Positions 8,638-13,288 of a DNA stretch of 13,288 bases are shown here, in pieces. The notes beneath the pieces were generated by a model. It had not been told where the DNA came from, searched no databases, and saw only the letters and a program-made list of their open reading frames with translations. The stretch is taken from NCBI GenBank assembly GCA_024196135.1, contig JAMQCK010000982.1, positions 1 through 13,288 on the forward strand. Reading direction: 5' to 3'. The first letter of the stretch is position 1. Each line of letters starts with the position of its first letter. This DNA is from Pleurotus ostreatus/Saccharomyces cerevisiae fusant (lineage: Eukaryota; Opisthokonta). The position numbers and the translations under genes are program-made.

Positions 8638-11600
8638 TCACATCGCACGATGGAAGAACTCGGCCGTATCCTGCGCCCGATCGCATTTGGCAGCGATGGA
8701 CGCGGCGACGTCGACCGCGCTCTGCACGAGCGGGCGGATGGGCGACGTCTGCGGTGTGTGCGCAAGCAAGTCTGGAAACGTGTCAGTTGGCTGAGTCGTT
8801 CCATGCCATTCAAGCAAAAGGACACTGACCTCGATACAGTAGCACGTATCGCATGACGCGCTGCGTGGGCAGAATCGCGAGCTCGCGCACGGTGGGCAGC
8901 TTCCGCTGGCGCTCCTTCCTCTCTCGCCGCGATAAACGAGGGGCGGGATCCTGCGCTATCCCCGGACCATGCTCCTTCGCCTTCCCCGGGCTACTCTCCT
9001 TCCCCGCCTCCCGTCCATCCGCACTCCCGTCCTCCTTCTTCGCAGACGAAAGCTGCATCTGCAAAGCAGAAAACGAAGGAACACTCTTCCGCCATGCATG
9101 CGTTCGCCTCCCCGAGCTCTTATGCGAGGCCAGGGATGGCCGCTCCCCTCCCGACTCGGCGCTCGCATTTTCGACCGCGCCCTCCTGTGATGCATTCCCT
9201 TGCTCCGGTGCTGGCTGCTGCTCCTTCGTAGCCACATGTTGCTCCTTCGACCCCTCCGTGGCTGCGACAGGCTCCTCATTAGCTTGAATGATCGACGACC
9301 TTCGCCTCACACCCTCAGTGAGGATGCTCTTGCTCAGCCTTCGCTTCGACCGCCCGATGCTCGCGCCGCCATTCTCGCTAGGCCCAACGAACCACCCACC
9401 GACAACGCCGCACCAGCGCACGTATGCGCCCTCGACATCCTCGCGGTGCGTGATAAGCGCCTGGCAGGCGACCGCGGGGTTGGGCGGTTCCGGCCGCTTG
9501 TGCTCGCCCCCGCGCCTCCGTACGCCGCCTTCAGACTCCGAGCTCGTGCGATGGTGACCGTCGGGCAGGTCCTGACGACCCTCAATTGAGCGTACGAGCC
9601 CGTCGCAGACGTTGACGAGCTCCTGCACGTAGGTGCGCATCAGCGGCGGGGCGGGCGTCTGCGTGCTGCCAGGCACGAGCAGCAGGCGCAGCATCGAGAC
9701 GTAGTGCTTCTCCGTGACGAGGAGCTCGGTCGTGATGTGCAAAAGGTGTGTGTGCGCCGCGTCCGACGGCAGGGGGATAACTCGGAGGGAGGAGTACGTC
9801 TTGGACTTGGAGGCGCTGCGAGTGATGCCCTCCCATTGGCCATGGCCCAGCGAGCTTGTACCAGCGCTGGTGCCAGGGGTAGCCGTCTCTGGCTCGTCGT
9901 CCTGGTCGAAAACGTGATCGTCACGCTCGTCCGAGGACGACTCGTCGCTTCCACCCGCCACCTCAAAGATTCTTGGATGTCCGGACATCGAGCCGAACCG
10001 AGTACGCGTCGGGGGCGATGATACGGCCTGGCGGTCATGGACCGCGGGGACAGGACTCATGACAGAAAGTGGACGAAGCTGAGGACGGCGGGGTGCATGC
10101 ATGGAGTTCACGCGCTGCTGCCGAGGCTCCGGCTCCTCTGGCTCGCCAGGCGTAGGCGGCAAGCTCTTGTCCTTGACGCCAAAGTAGTTATGTTCTTGAC
10201 GCTCCGCGGCGCGCCCGAAGTATGCGAGCGACGGCATCGACGGCGAGGGTGGGAGTAGGGTCGACGACGGGAGTGGCTTGTTAGCCGCGATCGCGAGAAC
10301 TTCTGCGGCCTTCTGCTCTTCCTCTTCGTGCTCGGATTCACCCCAGTCGCTCTCGTCACTCGCCTCGTCTCCTGGGGTGCGCGGCTGATCGAGCGCACTG
10401 ACAGTCCATCGCCTCATGGCTCGCGTACTCCGGACATCGGATGCGGATGGACGAGGACGTAGCCCGGGTCGATCCGGGACATGTGGATGGGCGAATGCGT
10501 CGTCTCGCTCGTCGCGAGGCGAGCAATATTGGCAGTCGGCGACAGGTAGAGGTGGGAGGTCCATGTCCTTTGGAGAGTCTGCGAAGATGGGAGATTCTGA
10601 TGCCGCCTCACGAGGTTGCAGAGTAATCAAGGTGCTTGCGGTCTTAGCATACCTTAGCATGTTTTCTTTTCACACAAAGGATCACATACCGCTGTAATCC
10701 CACCAAACGTCGCACTGTGCTCACCCGGAGGCGTGTTGAGCCAAATAGGTGACTGAGGGTTGCTACCTGCGCTCTGAGGGTCCGTACTTGACCTCTGGGA
10801 GTTCGTCTGCGATACCCAGAGTCAGCACGATATATGACGAAGATATGATGGAGGTAAGAAGACAAGCGGAGAACACGCGTTTCTGCTGCTGATCGCGTAG
10901 GCCACCTCCATCGCGGCGCGCGGGCCTTGACAATCATCTCGCACTGTCGTTCGCTCCAAGACGCGTCCTCGAAGCCCCACTAGACGCGGTCACGTTGTCG
11001 CGACGGCGCGCTAATCACCGGAAGTAGACCCGGAAGGGTCAAATGACAATAAAGGTTACGTTCTGGGAAAGGTGCCGCGGAGGCAAAGACGACAAGTAGC
11101 GCGCCACTCACCATGAAAGAGTCCAGGAGATGCACGGAGGGGCGCCGCGACTTCTTGACGAGCTTGTTATGCACGCGGCTAGTTGAGGAGACGGACGACG
11201 TGGGGCTAGTCGTGCTTAGCCGGTTCACAGCGCTATGCTTGGACGCCCACGATGAAGACGGTGATGGTGGTAGTGGCGATAGCATGCGAAGCGCGTCCAG
11301 AGATCCTCGTGAAGCAGATCGCGTCGCGGGCGATAGCGACTGATCAAGCATGACCTCGAGAGCTGCACTCGGGGCCCGCCACGAATCTGAGTCGGAGTAA
11401 GATCGACGATGAGCGGGTGTGAACTGAGAGCTGCCCGATCGTCGGTGAGGAATGTCAGGAGCGCCACCACCAATCGACGCGGAAACAGGTATTCTCTGCG
11501 TTTGCGGTACTGTAGGCGAGGGCGTCGGGGTCGGAGAAGCTGAAGTAGCATGAGCACTAGTTGTCCGAGGCGTAGACGAGCCATCTGTAGAAGCTGCTAT

Positions 11601-13288
11601 AGGGCTCATTGACGGTCCAGCCATTGCCTCTTCATAGGCAGGCAGTCGCTCGGGCACCCCGTCGGTAGCAGGAACCGCCGAGGGGGACGCCTCGCTGATT
11701 ACAGGTGAAGAGCCGCCCGTATACGCCAGAACATTCGTCCGCATCGTCTCGCTGCTCCTCGTATGCATGCTGCTGCTGCCCGCCCGCATCGTATCGACGC
11801 TCTTCCCTCGCGAGGTCTCCGCGCGCGCCTTCCCCTTCCCTTCATCGATCCACTTCCGATCTTCCTGCAGCTTGCGCCCCTCCATCAACTTGCGGTACTC
11901 CTCCTCCATGACCGTTGCCGACACGCACGCATCGTGCCCGATGTCGGTTCCCCACTCCCGCCCATCCTCCTCCGTGGATAGAGGACTATAAAGCGCGATA
12001 TCGACCTCCTCCCCATGCCCCGCAACGCTCTTGCTCTTCGACAGGGTACTCCATGACGGACCCGGCCCATGCCCGGGCTCGCTATTGGCGTACCCTTCGC
12101 CCAAGCTCATGCGCCCACCCTGCACCGAGGAGTCATCCACAAAAAGCGCCTCATTCGCCCGCACGCTCACGTCCGGTGTCGCCTTCTTCTTCTTGCCGCG
12201 CGCGAAGTCTGAGATGCGCGACAGAAAGGACGGTCGACGGGGCTTCTCCTGCGCTGCCTGAATATCGTGGTACCCCGGGCCCTGCTCGTCCTTGCTCTTA
12301 TTGCTTTGATTGCTAGTCGCAGAAGAACGACGAACGAGTCCCAACTCCGATCCCACCAGTTGTAGACTGTTCTTTGACGCGGTTGGCGGGTGCTTGCGCT
12401 TCAGGCGGCGCGGCGCGGTCTTGAATTCGCCATCCTCACCGAGAACGCGCTGCTCCGCCATCGACACGCGCGAGCTCGCGCGCTGGTCGGTGAGGGTCAG
12501 GCGGCGGCGCATGGAGCCGCTGGTAGGTGGGGCATCGTTGTTACGATGTGTGGCGCTCGGCTGGGTTGTGTACGGCAGCGTTGGGGGGTGGGGATGGGGC
12601 ATATGCGCGTACTCCGCTTGCTCGACTTGGCTGATAGGCAGCTGACTCGCAGGTGGTGCGATGTCTACGCGAATTTGTACAGGACTTCTGCGAGGCGAAT
12701 AAGACGCGTCGTTGAGGGCCTCCCAAGGGTCTCCCGTCAGACCATGCTCTCCGTGGCCAGGTCGCGGTCGTCGTCGCTCCTCGGAAGCCATCGTGTCTTC
12801 GCTACCTCCCTGATACCAGTGAGTGTTGGTGGAAAAGCTGCGTCGCGGCGGACTCGACAGGTGGCCGTGAGCGCTCGGAGCTACAACGCTCGTAGAGACG
12901 CTTCGTGAGGGTGCGGAGTAGGAAGGGTACGCCCCAGGGGAAGTCGAAGACAGGTCGTAAGGCAAGGATGAAACGTGAATCGATGGCGGCGAGTGGTGAC
13001 TCCAAGTAACAGAATGATTGCTTGACGCTAATGAGGAGCTGCCAAGCGACGGGGATGCATAGCTGACAAGAGACGGCGATGAGGTGCCGTCAGGAGCCTG
13101 CGATGCATCGCTGCTCGTCTCGGGCATGTCAGGCGGGAAGACCAGGGTGGGTAGCGGGGGTACTGGTTCCACTGGCGAGCGCGAGATCGAGCGCGCCCGA
13201 GAAAGAGAGGCAGTGGACGACGCCGCACTTGGCGAGTACATGGGCGAATACGGGGAGCGCGGCGTAGACAGCCCGCTCGCACGCGAAG
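8638..13288 (-). CDS. RhoGEF (Dbl-homology) domain protein, N-terminus beyond the window
   Basis: Minus-strand exons: 13288(or further)-11112, 10979-10875, 10806-10690, 10642-8830, 8771-8638. The frame is open to the window edge; counted from the first internal Met (13241) it gives 1432 residues. Residues 1-700 are Ser/Pro-rich and probably disordered, with a basic patch (DFARGKKKK, about 343-352) and an LPAY motif near 534 that resembles WW-domain ligands. The junction SFM | WGFEDASWSERQ joins exons 1 and 2. The DH domain is C-terminal: helix TTELLVTEKHYVSMLRLL (about 1088-1105) and the signature LPTQRVMRYVLLYR | DLL (about 1375-1391). About 160 low-complexity, charged residues are inserted between these parts, and no PH domain follows. 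DH domains catalyse GDP/GTP exchange on Rho or Cdc42 GTPases, so a role in polarity or wall growth is likely. The exon 2/3 junction is uncertain: a weak donor GTTCTC at 10874 keeps the frame, whereas the better-looking GTGGCC at 10905 needs another acceptor. The stop overlaps a GTGAGA donor, so a slightly longer C-terminus ending at 8474 is possible. Confidence 0.75.

Noticed and set aside
8853..10021. Long plus-strand open frames opposite the RhoGEF-like exon (such as 8853-9287 and 9200-9589)
   Set aside because: They lie opposite a GC-rich coding exon, have proline/arginine/serine-heavy composition typical of shadow frames, and show no domain or exon signals.

Overview
The window looks like nuclear DNA of a filamentous basidiomycete, probably an agaricomycete. 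Genes are split by many short introns of about 47-60 bp with GT..AG ends. Coding stretches are GC-rich. There is a tandem group of F-box proteins of a type common in mushroom-forming fungi. No bacterial operon structure, CRISPR array, rRNA, tRNA or recognisable transposon was seen.

Layout. 1-610: upstream region with no supported gene and a TATA-like box near 543. 611-3230 (+): a 12-exon gene for a 560-residue protein that joins an N-terminal PX (phosphoinositide-binding) domain to a complete GH18 chitinase domain, with no signal peptide. 3307-5187 (-): a four-exon F-box gene whose F-box is cut by one in-frame TAA; the rest is open. 5457-5932 (-): a 5'-truncated, frameshifted relic of the same family. 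6142-7902 (-): the intact family member, four exons, 530 residues. 7903-8637: intergenic, with small repeats. 8638-13288 (-): a large gene, open at the right edge, with a long Ser/Pro-rich N-terminal part and a C-terminal Dbl-homology (RhoGEF) domain split by a long insert and not followed by a PH domain.

How the genes relate. The three F-box loci are tandem copies on one strand with the same intron positions and phases, so they record local duplication and decay. The chitinase and the nearest F-box locus converge with only 76 bp between their stop codons. The chitinase and the RhoGEF-like gene both plausibly act in cell-wall or polarity biology, but nothing in the sequence shows co-regulation, and the cluster should not be read as a pathway.

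The item most worth following is the PX-GH18 fusion: a chitinase with intact catalytic motifs that appears to be cytosolic or membrane-recruited rather than secreted. All exon models come from reading splice signals and reading frames by eye, without transcript data.
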